A stretch of 64,000 nucleotides of DNA. Source: Rouxiella silvae (lineage in GTDB: Bacteria > Pseudomonadota > Gammaproteobacteria > Enterobacterales > Enterobacteriaceae). Each line of letters begins with the position of its first letter. Position 1 is the first letter of the stretch. A program made the position numbers and the translations under genes. The stretch lies in contig NZ_MRWD01000024.1 of assembly GCF_002093625.1 (NCBI RefSeq), positions 1 to 64,000 of the forward strand. Direction: 5' to 3'. Positions 37,101-48,394 of this stretch are shown here, one piece after another. Below the pieces are notes generated by a model. It saw only the letters and a list, made by a program, of their open reading frames with translations. It made no database searches and had not been told where the DNA came from.

Positions 37101-38038
37101 GTTTTCAAATTTAGCTGCGGGGTACCCATCTGCCAACCGTTGCCCTGACGATTGCCGTGCAGGCTAAGATTATCGACATCAAGTCGATGCGATTGCTCGT
37201 CAGTATGCCAAACCGCTTCGCCTTTCTTGACTTGAATATCGCCAGCAAAAACCTGCCCATCGCGTACGGTAAGCCAGGCCGCCAGGCTAAAATTAGCACT
37301 TTCAAGGCCGGTATTGCTGCGCAGCCAGCGGCTAAACCACGGCTTCATGTCGATATCGTCAGCCTGGAGGTAGATTTTACCTTCATTAAGCAGGCCGTCA
37401 TTGTCGTTTAAGTCCATGCGCAGTTGAACCACGCCGTGTTGGCCGTTGAAACTCGATAATCCCAGCTGCCCTTCGGCGCGGTGGCGGTTAGTCGAGTTCA
37501 GCCAGGTCATTTGCTGAATATCAAACTCGGCGCGCGGTCCCGAAGGGGTAAGGAAGGTGATGCGGCTATTGCGCAAGTCAAAATGGTCGACCTGCTTGAG
37601 GAAAATATCGCTGATACGATTCGCACCAATAGGGCTACCGTGATTGTCGCCACCGCCTATGGTTGAATTCAAATCAAGCTGTAGATTGTAGAAAGTCAGA
37701 TCGCGGAACTGCCAGCGCAGATGCAGCAGCGACTGCCATACGTCCAGCGCCAGCGTGATGCGTTCAACCTTCCACGAAGAGTCCGGCAGGGTAATTGCCA
37801 GATTTTTGACCTCCAGCGTCGGGCCAAAGGTTTTCCAACTGCCCTCGACCTGAGAAAGGCTGACGGGCACACCGGTCATGGACGAGATTTTGTCGACAAT
37901 TGGCTGCTGAAAGCGATTAAGCTGAGGCAGCGCCAGGCGTAATCCACTGATCGCCAACGCGACGATAACAACAATCGTCGCGCAGCTGGTTAGCAGTATC
38001 CCGGGCAGTCGCCTCACACTTATCTCCTTGTCTTGCAT
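34160..38038 (-). CDS. yhdP: AsmA-like phospholipid transport protein YhdP
   Basis: A 1292-residue inner-membrane-anchored protein of the AsmA/TamB-like group. One N-terminal helix (about 13-36) is followed by a very long beta-rich periplasmic part thought to form a hydrophobic groove; YhdP, TamB and YdbH carry phospholipids to the outer membrane in E. coli, and YhdP also affects enterobacterial common antigen. The C-terminal part (FVINPIVGAAVFAASKAL, about 1240-1257) and a KAAKDAQAAAAK tail end it. The longest gene of the window, between rng and tldD as in E. coli, without interruption. Confidence 0.95.
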   Translation of the reverse strand: MQDKEISVRRLPGILLTSCATIVVIVALAISGLRLALPQLNRFQQPIVDKISSMTGVPVSLSQVEGSWKTFGPTLEVKNLAITLPDSSWKVERITLALDVWQSLLHLRWQFRDLTFYNLQLDLNSTIGGGDNHGSPIGANRISDIFLKQVDHFDLRNSRITFLTPSGPRAEFDIQQMTWLNSTNRHRAEGQLGLSSFNGQHGVVQLRMDLNDNDGLLNEGKIYLQADDIDMKPWFSRWLRSNTGLESANFSLAAWLTVRDGQVFAGDIQVKKGEAVWHTDEQSHRLDVDNLSLHGNRQGNGWQMGTPQLNLKTDGQAWPKGTLTALYLPENGITTNSQFLGPNPLEELRLRGTNIQLERIGPLIPTISFLTPALLERWKDLKPTGMIDQLALDIPLKQPDQTRFNMKWHDVGWQRWELLPGVNHFSGSLQGSVPRGQLSVNLQDSLLPYGEMFRAPFEISQASGVFDWTNNNEGWSLWSKNVDVKAKGLWATGGFSYVQPAEKDAQPWLKILSGIRVYDGGQAWRYFPETLMGKHLVDYLSSAIQAGQVDNATLSFNGNPHDFPFKHNEGQFEVWVPLRNSTFQFQPEWPALTNLDIDLDFLNDGLFMKAAHTQLGKASGNNVVANIPDYLKEKLFIDADIVGQGSDIGSYFMQTPLDDSLGAALQQLQIGGSVSGRLHLDIPLNGQLVRATGGVNLKNNSLFIKPLESKIQNLNGQFSFDNGNLESNALTANWFGQPVNINFKTFEQPDNYEINVGLNGNWQPAKLPGLPKEIAARIGGSANWKSAVDILLPHKGTPTYKAVTEADLKNVSSHLPNPLNKTPGRSLPLVVNVQGDLRSFTLNGVLAGKDRFNSRWLLGKQLTLDRASWEANASKMPALPDSSSLTLHLPALDGESWLGLLSPDKATQTENSKMVGFGFPHQITVTTPRLTLAGQGWNDLMLTSTQNDDGMHIKAKGKEIDGSLDMNNQGPWLANLRYLYFNPQWSTPSTTANGNAGSQSPFGSHVSFANWPALNVRCEACWFMGQSLRKVNADLAPQGNTLTLRNGLIDTGEGRLDVQGDWKQDAKNTDSTALKGTLSGKNIDRATSFLGVTTPLKEAPFKVDFDLHWKDAPWKPDVKTLNGTLKTDFGKGEIMDMGGGRAGQLLRLVSFDALLRKLQLDFRDTFGQGFYFDSIKSTAWIKDGVIHTNDLLVDGLAADIAINGDVNLVTQRLNLEAVVAPEISATVGVATAFVINPIVGAAVFAASKALAPLWNKISLIRYQIDGTIEQPKIHEILRQSKAAKDAQAAAAK

Positions 38039-38109
38039 TGCGTACCCTGGCTTTCAATACCTTCGATTTCAATGAATATGGCCGCAACTTTTCAGCCAAA
38101 AAATGCAAT

Positions 38110-39579
38110 TTACATCATCACTACGTCAAACTGCTCTTGGCTATACAGAGGCTCAATTTGAACTTTTACCTGTTTGCCCACAAAGATTTCTACTTCTGCC
38201 AGTGCGTGAGACTCTTCGCCTTTCAGGGCCTCTCCCACCGCGACGGAGGCATAAACCAGGAATCTGTCGGCGTCATAGGCGTGATGCACGCGAACGATTT
38301 CACGCAAAATTTCATAGCACACTGTCTCGACGGTTTTCACCGTGCCGCGCGCGTGGCAGGTTGGACAATCGCTGCACAGCACATGCTCCACGCTTTCACG
38401 GGTTCGTTTACGGGTCATTTCGACCAAACCCAGTGCCGAAAATCCGTGGATCCCGGTTTTAACGCGATCCTTGGACAACGCCTGTTCTAAAGAGTGCAGA
38501 ACGCGGCGACGGTGCTCATCATTAGACATATCAATGAAGTCGATGATGATGATGCCGCCCAGATTACGCAGCCGAAGCTGACGTGCAATCGCTTGGGTGG
38601 CTTCGGTATTGGTATTGAAGATGGTTTCTTCAAGATTGCGATGGCCCACAAACGCACCGGTGTTGATGTCGATAGTGGTCATGGCTTCGGTCTGATCGAT
38701 AATCAGATACCCACCGGACTTAAGCTCGACTTTTCGTTCAAGCGCGCGCTGTATTTCATTTTCAACGTCGTAGAGGTCAAAAATCGGCTGCTTGCCGCTG
38801 TAGTGCTCGAGCTTGTCGGTCAACTCCGGCATGTATTCACCGGTGAACTCGGTCAGTAGCTCATAGGTCAGACGTGAATCAACGCGGATGCGGTTCAATT
38901 CCTGGCCGGTAAAGTCGCGCAGCACGCGGTGCGCCAAGGCCAGTTCACCATAAAGTTTACACTTGGTGATATTGCGGCGCTTGCGCTCCATCACCTTGGT
39001 CCACAGGCGCTTGAGGTAAGCAGCGTCCTGAGAAAGCTCTTCTTCACCCACGCCCTCAGCGGCGGTGCGGATAATATAGCCACCCTGCTCGTCGCAGTAG
39101 GCGGAAACGATGCGTTTAAGGCGGTCGCGCTCGGCTTCACTCTCAATACGCTGCGACACGCCAACGTGGGCAGCGCCCGGCATGAAAACCAGATAGCGAG
39201 AGGGCAAAGTGATGTCGGTAGTCAGGCGTGCGCCTTTGGTGCCCAGCGGATCTTTCACCACCTGAACCATCAAATCTTGGCCCTGATGAACCAACTCGAC
39301 GATATCGCGGACGTTGAATTTTTTTTGCTCATCGCGCGCCACGCACTCAGTGTGAGGCATGATGTCGGAAGCATGAAGAAAGGCCGCTTTTTCGAGACCA
39401 ATATCAACAAAAGCAGCCTGCATACCGGGCAGAACACGGCTCACGCGACCTTTGTAAATATTGCCTGCAATCCCGCGCTTAGCCTCGCGCTCGATGTGGA
39501 TCTCTTGCAGGATCCCGCCGTCAATGTAAGCTACCCGAGTTTCTGATGGGGTCACATTGACCAGTAATTCAGCCGTCAT
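38110..39579 (-). CDS. rng: ribonuclease G
   Basis: RNase G is an endonuclease related to the catalytic half of RNase E; it matures the 5' end of 16S rRNA and cleaves some mRNAs. The 489 residues equal the E. coli length. It has an S1 domain (about 35-120), the Mg-binding DxD region in [16 protein letters not shown] and IIIIDFID, and the zinc-link [11 protein letters not shown] near residue 405. I chose ATG 39579 ([13 protein letters not shown]); an upstream reading of 72 residues runs through maf. Its first codons overlap the end of maf by 11 bp. Confidence 0.98.
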   Translation of the reverse strand: MTAELLVNVTPSETRVAYIDGGILQEIHIEREAKRGIAGNIYKGRVSRVLPGMQAAFVDIGLEKAAFLHASDIMPHTECVARDEQKKFNVRDIVELVHQGQDLMVQVVKDPLGTKGARLTTDITLPSRYLVFMPGAAHVGVSQRIESEAERDRLKRIVSAYCDEQGGYIIRTAAEGVGEEELSQDAAYLKRLWTKVMERKRRNITKCKLYGELALAHRVLRDFTGQELNRIRVDSRLTYELLTEFTGEYMPELTDKLEHYSGKQPIFDLYDVENEIQRALERKVELKSGGYLIIDQTEAMTTIDINTGAFVGHRNLEETIFNTNTEATQAIARQLRLRNLGGIIIIDFIDMSNDEHRRRVLHSLEQALSKDRVKTGIHGFSALGLVEMTRKRTRESVEHVLCSDCPTCHARGTVKTVETVCYEILREIVRVHHAYDADRFLVYASVAVGEALKGEESHALAEVEIFVGKQVKVQIEPLYSQEQFDVVMM

Positions 39580-40162
39580 GCTTTCTCCTAAGAACGCGTA
39601 ATGCAACAAAATTACTGTACAGTTCTTGGGTCTCGACCAGAGGAAGCCCAACGACTGCATAGTAACTGCCGCGAATCTCACGGACGAAACATCCGCCCTT
39701 TCCTTGAATACCGTATGCCCCGGCTTTATCCATGGGCTCACCGCTGGAAATATAGTGCTGAATATCCTCAGAGGATAGCGTTCTGAAGGTGACATCGGTC
39801 ACAACCATCGCCGTAAGATGCCTCTCGGCATCGGCAAAGGCGATAGCGGTCATCACCTGATGCTGACGTCCTGACAGTGCCGCCAGCATTTCAGCAGCCT
39901 GCTGAATATCGACGGGTTTTTCCAGAACGCGTCCGTCAAGCACCACAATAGTGTCTGCGCCCAATACCGGCAAGTCCTGAGGCGCCACAGCCACCCCGGC
40001 TTTGGCTTTATCCAGCGCCAAACGCTGAACGTAAACTTCAGGGGTTTCACCGGACTGACGCTCTTCAGCCACCTCAGTCGTTAGTCGCTCGAAGGGCAAT
40101 TCCAATACCGTTAACAACTCACGACGACGCGGCGAACCTGATGCGAGATAAAGTAAAGTCAT
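39569..40162 (-). CDS. yhdE: Maf-family nucleotide pyrophosphatase (dTTP/UTP type), YhdE
   Basis: A 197-residue Maf protein, the same length as E. coli YhdE. YhdE hydrolyses dTTP and UTP and certain modified nucleotides, a house-cleaning role; Maf proteins can also slow septation. Motifs: SGSPRRREL at residues 8-16 (phosphate binding), LGADTIV with the catalytic Asp about 71, and [15 protein letters not shown] 40162 fits the family. It lies 7 bp after mreD and overlaps rng. Confidence 0.96.
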   Translation of the reverse strand: MTLLYLASGSPRRRELLTVLELPFERLTTEVAEERQSGETPEVYVQRLALDKAKAGVAVAPQDLPVLGADTIVVLDGRVLEKPVDIQQAAEMLAALSGRQHQVMTAIAFADAERHLTAMVVTDVTFRTLSSEDIQHYISSGEPMDKAGAYGIQGKGGCFVREIRGSYYAVVGLPLVETQELYSNFVALRVLRRKHDG

Positions 40163-40169
40163 AAAGCCC

Positions 40170-40658
40170 TTATTGTACTGCAAACTGACGGCGGATTTTA
40201 CGCATCAGCAGGAACAGCCAAGGCCAAAGTACGCCGTCAACCACGCTGCTCCAGAAAATCTGCGGTCTGAAAGAGACGTTAACCACCAAAAATTCGGCCC
40301 AGAAGATAATCACGTTTACCGCCATCGACAGCAACATCACGATCAGCGCCTGCTGCCATAATGCCATATTGCGGAACAGCTGAAACTTGAAGGCCACCAG
40401 ATACGCGGTGATGGCCAGTGCCAGTGCGCGAACGCCCAGCGTTGAACCCAACACTAGGTCCATCATAAAGCCCACCAGAAAGCCGGTGCCAACGTTAACC
40501 CGATGCGGCAGCGCCATCACCCAATAAATCAGGATAAGCATCAACCATGATGGGCGGAACATATACAGTTGGTCAGGCCACGGCATTACCTGCAATAACA
40601 TCGCTATGATAAAGGATAGCCAAATAATCCAGCGTCCGTGGCTCCGATAGCCGTTCAT
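40170..40658 (-). CDS. mreD: rod-shape protein MreD
   Basis: A 162-residue inner-membrane protein with five or six helices, the partner of MreC in the elongasome that guides side-wall peptidoglycan synthesis. Length equals the E. coli protein and the C-terminus [13 protein letters not shown] matches closely. It overlaps the mreC stop by 4 nt and maf follows by 7 bp. Confidence 0.97.
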   Translation of the reverse strand: MNGYRSHGRWIIWLSFIIAMLLQVMPWPDQLYMFRPSWLMLILIYWVMALPHRVNVGTGFLVGFMMDLVLGSTLGVRALALAITAYLVAFKFQLFRNMALWQQALIVMLLSMAVNVIIFWAEFLVVNVSFRPQIFWSSVVDGVLWPWLFLLMRKIRRQFAVQ

Positions 40659-41665
40659 CGTCTACCACCGTGCGTCGTTACAGCCGCTGCAACGGGTGCA
40701 GTTACCGTACCGGTTGCCGGTGCAGGCACTGGCGCGGGCGGCCCCATCTCATTAGCCGGTGGCAATACCTGCGGCATCATCTGCATCAGACGCTCGTTGG
40801 CAATGCGGTGTACTTCTTCCGGTGACATTGGTTTATCACCGTTGCGATCGGCACCCCACAGCAGGAGCAGGTAGCGCAGACGCTGCAGGCCAGCAGTTGG
40901 ACGCGCCTGAATCACCGTATACGCACGCTGATTGTCGACTTTAACCGATGACACCACCGCAACCGGGTACCCTTCAGGGAAACGGCCGCCCAATCCTGAG
41001 GTCACCAGCACATCGCCCACGCGAATATCGGTATTGGCCGGTAAATGTTCGAGCTGAAGATCGTCGGCACAGCCGCTGCCGGCGGCAATAACGCGAATGT
41101 CGTTGCGCAGAACCTGAATCGGAATAGCGTGCGATGCATCACAGATAAGCAATATGCGGCTGGTTACGGCGGCGACGGCAATGACCTGACCGACAACGCC
41201 TTTGTCACTGATAACCGGCTGGCCAACGTAAACACCTGCGTTGCTACCTTTATCGATAACCACCTGATCGCTATAAGGATCATTGCTGGTCGATAGAACC
41301 TGCGCCACCATTTTGTGTTCATCCTGACGCAGCGGTGAGCCCAGCAGTTCACGCAGACGGGCGTTCTCCTGCTTAAATTGACCCAACAGCAGCAGATCGC
41401 TGTTTTTCAGCAGCAGTTCTTGACGCAGGGCACGGTTTTCGAGTTCAAGCTGTTGGCGAGTTGCCAGCGTTTGGGAGACGTTATCCAGAAATTCTCTTGG
41501 CGCATTGGACAAGAAGTAGAAAGGGCTGACGGCAGTATCCATGTAGGTGCGGATCTGGACGAAGGTACCTACCTTACTGTCGGCAAAAATCAGGACGATG
41601 GCCGTGAGAATAGCCAAAAAAAGTCGCAACTGCAGAGACGGACCTCTGCTAAAAATAGGCTTCAT
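40655..41665 (-). CDS. mreC: rod-shape protein MreC
   Basis: A 336-residue bitopic protein: short cytoplasmic N-terminus, one helix (about 15-33), a coiled coil (about 68-110, [16 protein letters not shown]) and a beta-rich periplasmic part. It contacts PBP2 and activates the Rod system. The C-terminus carries a Pro/Ala/Val-rich tail ([19 protein letters not shown]). ATG 41665 by family; the longer in-frame reading covers the mreB-mreC hairpin and is not credible. Confidence 0.96.
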   Translation of the reverse strand: MKPIFSRGPSLQLRLFLAILTAIVLIFADSKVGTFVQIRTYMDTAVSPFYFLSNAPREFLDNVSQTLATRQQLELENRALRQELLLKNSDLLLLGQFKQENARLRELLGSPLRQDEHKMVAQVLSTSNDPYSDQVVIDKGSNAGVYVGQPVISDKGVVGQVIAVAAVTSRILLICDASHAIPIQVLRNDIRVIAAGSGCADDLQLEHLPANTDIRVGDVLVTSGLGGRFPEGYPVAVVSSVKVDNQRAYTVIQARPTAGLQRLRYLLLLWGADRNGDKPMSPEEVHRIANERLMQMMPQVLPPANEMGPPAPVPAPATGTVTAPVAAAVTTHGGRR

Positions 41666-41980
41666 AAAATATGCGAGTTCCTCGGCAACGGGAAATTTCA
41701 GCCGATCTGAGCGAAACAATACCCTAACAGGAATGGTAGCAGGTATAAAAGGGTGCAGACGGACACGCAGGAAAACAGGCCTGAACCCGTAAAGGTTCAG
41801 GCGTAGCGTCACAATCCGTTCAGACACTCAAACTTAGACACTGCGGGCTCCGCCACAGGGGCAGCCCTCTCTTCCGCGGCAGGCTAGTTTTCACTATTCC
41901 CGACGTAGCTGAAGCTGCACCGGCGTTAATACGCGAGCTGCAACCTCAATTACTTTGGGCATACACTACTCTTGGGAGGC
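41666..41980 (-). other. mreB-mreC intergenic region
   Basis: About 315 bp separate mreB from mreC, unusual within a tight operon. It holds a 9-bp stem-loop (listed separately); I see no gene. mreC may have a promoter of its own here. Confidence 0.5.
41779..41802 (-). terminator. attenuator-like stem-loop between mreB and mreC
   Basis: GCCTGAACC (41779-41787) and GGTTCAGGC (41794-41802) pair perfectly over a 6-nt loop. On the minus strand it is followed by CTGTTTTCC, a weak T run, which suits partial termination so that mreB is made in excess of mreCD. Confidence 0.6.
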
Positions 41981-43370
<1,390 letters not shown>

Positions 43371-45308
43371 TTAAACCCCGTGGTTGTGTGAATATTTTTT
43401 TCCGACCGGGTCGATGACCTGCGGTGTAGCAAAAAAATCACCCTGACCGCCGTGGATTCCGTTTTCCAACAGGACCAGCCATTCGTCAATACTGCGAACG
43501 CCGGAGGCGTAGACCTTGGCCTGTGTGCCCTTACAGGCGCTCAGCAGACTTTGCACAAATAGTTGATTTTCAACCCGCTTATCAATATCGCGGACCAGTC
43601 CGGGGTGAAGTTTTACCCGTTCAATAGGGAAAGACTTCAGATAGGACGTGCTTACCACGGTCAGCCCGGCCTGAGAAACGGCCAATCTGCACCCTAACCC
43701 CTGCAACAATCGCAGTGCGGGACGTAGACGGTCGATATGTTGACAGAGATCGGCCTCTGCAAGTTCAATAAGAATTCGATTTCTCTGCGATTTTTCACAC
43801 TGGAGCAAGATATCTCGCAGCCAGCGCACAAAAGATCGCTGTAATAATGAATCAACGGTGAGGTGAAATGCCAGCGTCTCGTCCGGCCATTGGGTCAGTA
43901 ACGGAATAATCTGACCAATCATGCGGCGATCGAAGCTTTGCGACAGGCCAAACTGGGTGACCAACGGAATAAATTCGGCGGCGAGCAGTTCGCGCGTGCC
44001 GTCAAATATGCGGCGCTGCACTTCACGATGGTCCAAAAAACCGGCCTTATTCATCGCCGGTTTCTGATACAGCCTCGGCCCGCCGCGCGCCAGCGTGTCT
44101 TCAAGCAAAGTGCGCCAACGAACGCTGCCACGCCCTTTTTCAGGGACGTTGCTGTCATAAACCAGCCAGCCGTTGCTGCCCTGGAAGGCAGCATTGCGCG
44201 TGGCCTGCTCGGCGGAGTCCATCACTTCTTCAAGCGTCTGGCCGTAGCGATAGCTGCTAATACCTATATAGAGCAGCGCATCGCGGTCGATAATCGAAGA
44301 GGACGGCAACACGCCCACAGCCTTCACCAACTGCGCGGCCATCACTTCAGCCTCTTTTAAGGTGCTGTGCGGGAGCAGAACGGCAAAATCACTGTGGTAG
44401 TAGCGCGCCAGCAGCGCCGAGGGATATCGCATGACAAACGTCGACAGCAAATTAACCATTGAAGACAATAAATCTTTAACCAGCGCCTGCCCGTGCGTAT
44501 CGCGCAGCGTATCGAAATCGGGCAGGCGAATCAGCATGAGAATTCCGTACGCGCCCTCTTCTTCCAGCTCGGTGGTGAGCTGATTGTCAAAGAACAACCG
44601 ATTGCTGAGTCCGGTTTTGGCATCCTGCTGTGCATAGGCGCGAATTAATGTATCAACGCGACTGCGCTGTTCGCGCGCTTCACCGAGGTCCACCAGCAAT
44701 TTATCGATTGCGGCACTGGCCCGCTGCGGCCACTCCCTGACGTCGCCCAAAGGAAGGTTGTCGCGCTGACCGCGTAAAATGCGCGATGCGCGATCTTCGA
44801 GCCGCTCAATGCCGGACGTTTGCAGCCGCAGCCAGCGAAAACTCACCAGAGTTGCGATAATAATAAGAAGAATGGCAAAACTGATGTAAAGCGTGGTGCG
44901 CAGCGAGCGGGCATAGCTGCTTACTGGGTCCAGATACACCACTTTCATGCTCAGGTCGGGATGCTGCAACAGCGGAAGATGCTCGGTAAGCAAGTCGGGA
45001 ATGTGGCTGTCCCAGTCAGTGTCTTTTTGTGGGGAGTTATTATGGCTATAAACCGGCCCGCTGGTTGCAACAATTTGAACCTGGCGAATATCGAGCTGGT
45101 TCATGACCAGCGGTAACCAACTGTGCAACGAAGCCGGGGGATTGGACAGCAGACTTTGGTCGACGGAGGTCGACAGCGCACGTAAATGCTGCTCGGCATT
45201 CTGTTTATTGAGATAAACAAAGCTGAACGTCACGCCCACCAGCATCAAAAAAACGGTGAGTGCGACCAGCATTGTAATCATCGCATATAATCTGGTAGTA
45301 AATCGCAT
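43371..45308 (-). CDS. csrD: RNase E specificity factor CsrD
   Basis: CsrD promotes RNase E decay of the sRNAs CsrB and CsrC and so frees CsrA. The 645-residue protein has two N-terminal membrane helices (about 10-32 and 135-155), a HAMP-like region, a degenerate GGDEF domain (HSDFAVLLP in place of GGDEF) and a degenerate EAL domain; both are known to be inactive in cyclic-di-GMP turnover in E. coli. Position upstream of mreB is conserved. Confidence 0.96.
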   Translation of the reverse strand: MRFTTRLYAMITMLVALTVFLMLVGVTFSFVYLNKQNAEQHLRALSTSVDQSLLSNPPASLHSWLPLVMNQLDIRQVQIVATSGPVYSHNNSPQKDTDWDSHIPDLLTEHLPLLQHPDLSMKVVYLDPVSSYARSLRTTLYISFAILLIIIATLVSFRWLRLQTSGIERLEDRASRILRGQRDNLPLGDVREWPQRASAAIDKLLVDLGEAREQRSRVDTLIRAYAQQDAKTGLSNRLFFDNQLTTELEEEGAYGILMLIRLPDFDTLRDTHGQALVKDLLSSMVNLLSTFVMRYPSALLARYYHSDFAVLLPHSTLKEAEVMAAQLVKAVGVLPSSSIIDRDALLYIGISSYRYGQTLEEVMDSAEQATRNAAFQGSNGWLVYDSNVPEKGRGSVRWRTLLEDTLARGGPRLYQKPAMNKAGFLDHREVQRRIFDGTRELLAAEFIPLVTQFGLSQSFDRRMIGQIIPLLTQWPDETLAFHLTVDSLLQRSFVRWLRDILLQCEKSQRNRILIELAEADLCQHIDRLRPALRLLQGLGCRLAVSQAGLTVVSTSYLKSFPIERVKLHPGLVRDIDKRVENQLFVQSLLSACKGTQAKVYASGVRSIDEWLVLLENGIHGGQGDFFATPQVIDPVGKKYSHNHGV

Positions 45309-45586
45309 CCCTGTGCCTTACTCAGTTTATGTGGTTTGTTACGCAAATTGTCCTGCCTAACTGCAGGCGTATATAAATAGCATATCAAGAGCGGATTTCA
45401 TCAATTCACATTTCTTATGTATCTGTAGCGGCTGTCCAATTTCTGGCATGGGGCCTGCGAAATTTCGTATTTTCTCGCACCGCCTCGCTAAACCCCTATT
45501 TTACCGTCATGCTGTATTAAATAATAAAAGTAATTGTAACTCACCCGATGCCGTTCGCGACTCAGGGTCATTTACCGGAGCATGTC

Positions 45587-46588
45587 ATGAACAATAAAAA
45601 GGTCTTAACCGAAGCCGACGTTACCCCTGAGAGTATCTTCCACGATCGCCGAAAAGTCCTGCAGGCGCTGGGGCTTGGTGCCGCATCTTTAGCGTTGCCA
45701 TCGACTTCACAGGCCGACGTGCTGTCGTGGTTCAAAGGTAACGATCGCCCGAAACCACCGCCGGGCAAACCGCTCGATTTTACCAAACCGGCCATGTATC
45801 AAGCGGATTTACCCCTCACGCCCGAGGACAAAGTTACCGGCTATAACAATTTTTACGAATTTGGTCTCGATAAGGCCGATCCCGCTGCCAACGCCGGTCA
45901 GTTGCCAACATCGCCTTGGAAAATCACGATTGACGGTGAAGTCGCCAAGCCAATGACCCTCGACATGGACGACATTTTCAAACGCTTTCCGTTGGAGCAG
46001 CGTATTTACCGCATGCGCTGTGTAGAGGCTTGGTCAATGGTGGTGCCGTGGGTCGGATTTCCGCTCAGTGCGCTGCTGAAATGGGTTGAGCCAACCAGCG
46101 ATGCCCGCTTTGTGGCCTTCACCACCTTGTACGACCCTGAACACATGCCGGGCCAGAAAGACCGCTTTATCGGCGGGGGTCTGAATTATCCTTACGTTGA
46201 GGGCCTGCGTCTGGATGAGGCGATGAACCCGCTGGCGCTGATGTCGGTCGGCGTTTATGGTAAAAGCATGCCACCCCAGAACGGGGCGCCTATCCGTCTG
46301 ACGATTCCATGGAAATACGGCTTTAAGGGCATCAAGTCAATCGTGCATATTCGCTTGGTAAAAGACCAACCGCCGACCACTTGGAATCAGATTGCCTCAA
46401 ACGAATACGGCTTTTACGCCAATGTGAATCCCCATGTCGATCACCCTCGCTGGTCGCAGGCAACCGAACGCTTTATCGGTTCTGGCGGTATTCTCGACGT
46501 TAAACGTCAGCCCACTCTGCTGTATAACGGCTATGAAAAAGAGGTGGGGCATTTGTACCGTGGGCTGGATTTGCGAGCGAATTATTAA
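45587..46588 (+). CDS. msrP: periplasmic methionine sulfoxide reductase catalytic subunit MsrP
   Basis: MsrP (YedY) is a molybdopterin enzyme that repairs oxidised methionine in periplasmic proteins. The 333-residue precursor has a Tat signal with twin arginine DRRKVLQAL (Arg21-Arg22) and cleavage after SQA (residue 43). The Mo-binding cysteine is Cys145 in YRMRCVEAW, position 102 of the mature form as in E. coli. ATG 45587 follows GGAG; the longer in-frame reading is not needed. msrQ starts at the base after its stop. Confidence 0.97.
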   Translation: MNNKKVLTEADVTPESIFHDRRKVLQALGLGAASLALPSTSQADVLSWFKGNDRPKPPPGKPLDFTKPAMYQADLPLTPEDKVTGYNNFYEFGLDKADPAANAGQLPTSPWKITIDGEVAKPMTLDMDDIFKRFPLEQRIYRMRCVEAWSMVVPWVGFPLSALLKWVEPTSDARFVAFTTLYDPEHMPGQKDRFIGGGLNYPYVEGLRLDEAMNPLALMSVGVYGKSMPPQNGAPIRLTIPWKYGFKGIKSIVHIRLVKDQPPTTWNQIASNEYGFYANVNPHVDHPRWSQATERFIGSGGILDVKRQPTLLYNGYEKEVGHLYRGLDLRANY

Positions 46589-47197
46589 ATGAAGATACCG
46601 CGCCTGACACTTAAACAGATAACCTGGCTCAAAGTGTTAATCCATTTGGCGGCCTTTTTGCCGCTGTTGTGGATAATCCTTTCTATTAACCAGGGCTGGT
46701 TTAGCGCCGATCCGGCAAAAGATATCCAGCATTTTACCGGCAGAATGACCCTAAAACTGCTGCTGGCTAGCCTGCTTGTTACGCCCGTGGCGCGCTATGG
46801 CAAGCAGCCACTGCTGATCCGCGTCCGTCGTCTGGTAGGATTATGGTGTTTTGCCTGGGCGAGTCTTCATTTGCTGAGTTATTCCTTCCTCGAACTGGGG
46901 ATCAATAATCTCGGCCTGCTCGGCAGCGAGCTCATTTCGCGTCCATATTTAACGCTGGGGATCATTAGTTGGTTTATTTTGCTGTTTCTGGCCGCGACGT
47001 CTACGCTTTGGTCACAGCGTAAGTTAGGGAAAAAATGGCAGATTCTACATAATGGTGTGTATGTGGTGGCAATATTGGCCCCTATCCATTATTTGTGGTC
47101 GGTTAAGACCTATTCCCCCCAACCGATCATTTATGCGCTAATTGCGGCGATCTTGCTGCTACTTCGCTACAAGAAGTTCCGTCAGTGGTTTAGATAA
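46589..47197 (+). CDS. msrQ: haem-binding membrane subunit MsrQ
   Basis: MsrQ (YedZ) is a haem-b membrane protein that passes electrons from the respiratory chain or flavin reductase to MsrP. The 202 residues hold five or six helices of the ferric-reductase-like fold, with candidate haem histidines in FTGRM-preceding [13 protein letters not shown] and QILHNGVYV. Directly after msrP without a gap. Confidence 0.96.
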   Translation: MKIPRLTLKQITWLKVLIHLAAFLPLLWIILSINQGWFSADPAKDIQHFTGRMTLKLLLASLLVTPVARYGKQPLLIRVRRLVGLWCFAWASLHLLSYSFLELGINNLGLLGSELISRPYLTLGIISWFILLFLAATSTLWSQRKLGKKWQILHNGVYVVAILAPIHYLWSVKTYSPQPIIYALIAAILLLLRYKKFRQWFR

Positions 47198-47435
47198 CGT
47201 TCTTAACCGCGCGGCCATCCCCTTTAAATCTTCCCGATGTAACCCTCAGTTTCAAACTGGGGGTTGATAATCTTCGCTGATAAGACCAGTATTTGGCAGC
47301 GAATTGCCCCGATATGGTTATAATACAGCCCTTCCTAAGAAAAGTCTGGGTTGATTTGTCATGAAATAGGTGACAAATTGGCGTCATCAAGGTATTTTCT
47401 TCGACCTCGTACTAATCGCAGGAGATAGGCTCACA

Positions 47436-47888
47436 ATGGCGCATAAGTTTGACATTTTGCTTCTCAACGGTCCCAACCTTAATTTGCTGGGAACGCGTGA
47501 GCCAGAAACCTACGGAAGTACCACGCTTAACGATATTGTTAAAGGTTTGGAACAGCAGGCCGCCGCAGCTGACGTTGCGTTAAGCCATCTGCAATCTAAC
47601 GCAGAGCACCTCCTGATTGACAGGATCCATCAGGCCCGGGGAAACATCGATTTTATTTTGATCAATCCCGCAGCCTTTACCCATACCAGCGTGGCGCTTC
47701 GTGACGCACTGTTGGCGGTGCAAATCCCGTTCATCGAGATCCACCTCTCCAACGTTCATGCCCGCGAAGCATTCAGACACCATTCATATCTTTCCGATAT
47801 CGCGGTGGGCGTTATCTGCGGACTTGGCGCAGATGGCTACCATTTTGCTTTACAGGCAGCGGTTAACCGCTTGTCAAAATCCAATTAA
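47436..47888 (+). CDS. aroQ: type II 3-dehydroquinate dehydratase AroQ
   Basis: AroQ dehydrates 3-dehydroquinate in the shikimate pathway, by the trans, type II mechanism. The 150-residue protein has [20 protein letters not shown] at the N-terminus (broken here as NLLGTREP with the active Arg and Tyr) and [21 protein letters not shown] with the catalytic His. ATG 47436 has AGGAG upstream. It precedes accBC by 30 bp. E. coli K-12 uses the unrelated AroD enzyme, so this is a difference from K-12. Confidence 0.97.
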   Translation: MAHKFDILLLNGPNLNLLGTREPETYGSTTLNDIVKGLEQQAAAADVALSHLQSNAEHLLIDRIHQARGNIDFILINPAAFTHTSVALRDALLAVQIPFIEIHLSNVHAREAFRHHSYLSDIAVGVICGLGADGYHFALQAAVNRLSKSN

Positions 47889-47918
47889 TTACTTGCATAA
47901 GAGTACGGAATCACACCC

Positions 47919-48383
47919 ATGGATATTCGTAAAATCAAAAAACTGATCGAACTGGTTGAAGAGTCAGGCATTTCTGAACTGGAAATTTCTGAAGGTGAAG
48001 AGTCAGTACGCATCAGCCGCGCAGCACCACAACAAGCTTACCCAATGATGCAACAGGCTTATGCCATGCCTGCTCCACAGCAGCCAGCTCTGGCTACCGC
48101 GGTTGCCCCTGCGGCACCGGCTGAAGCCGCTGCACCTGCAGCCATCAGCGGCCACATCGTTCGTTCACCGATGGTAGGCACCTTCTACCGTACGCCAAGC
48201 CCGGATGCAAAAGCATTCATCGAAGTTGGCCAGCGCGTAAACGTAGGTGACACTCTGTGCATCGTTGAAGCAATGAAAATGATGAACCAGATCGAAGCGG
48301 ACAAATCTGGCGTGGTTAAAGCCATTCTGATTGAAAGCGGCCAACCGGTTGAGTTCGACGAGCCGCTGGTCGTCATCGAATAA
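47919..48383 (+). CDS. accB: biotin carboxyl carrier protein AccB
   Basis: AccB carries CO2 on biotin in acetyl-CoA carboxylase, the first step of fatty-acid synthesis. The 154-residue protein has an N-terminal dimer domain, an Ala/Pro/Gln-rich linker (36-77) and the biotinyl domain with the biotin lysine Lys120 in EAMKMM; the thumb loop [11 protein letters not shown] is present. accC follows by 11 bp. AccB represses its own operon in E. coli. Confidence 0.98.
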   Translation: MDIRKIKKLIELVEESGISELEISEGEESVRISRAAPQQAYPMMQQAYAMPAPQQPALATAVAPAAPAEAAAPAAISGHIVRSPMVGTFYRTPSPDAKAFIEVGQRVNVGDTLCIVEAMKMMNQIEADKSGVVKAILIESGQPVEFDEPLVVIE

Positions 48384-48394
48384 CGAGGCGTACC

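Noticed and set aside
38929-39546. 205-residue reading frame opposite rng
   Set aside because: Shadow of RNase G, which is near-identical to E. coli over this region.
39580-39795. 72-residue N-terminal extension of RNase G
   Set aside because: It would overlap maf almost completely and does not belong to the family; the MTAELL start matches E. coli RNase G.
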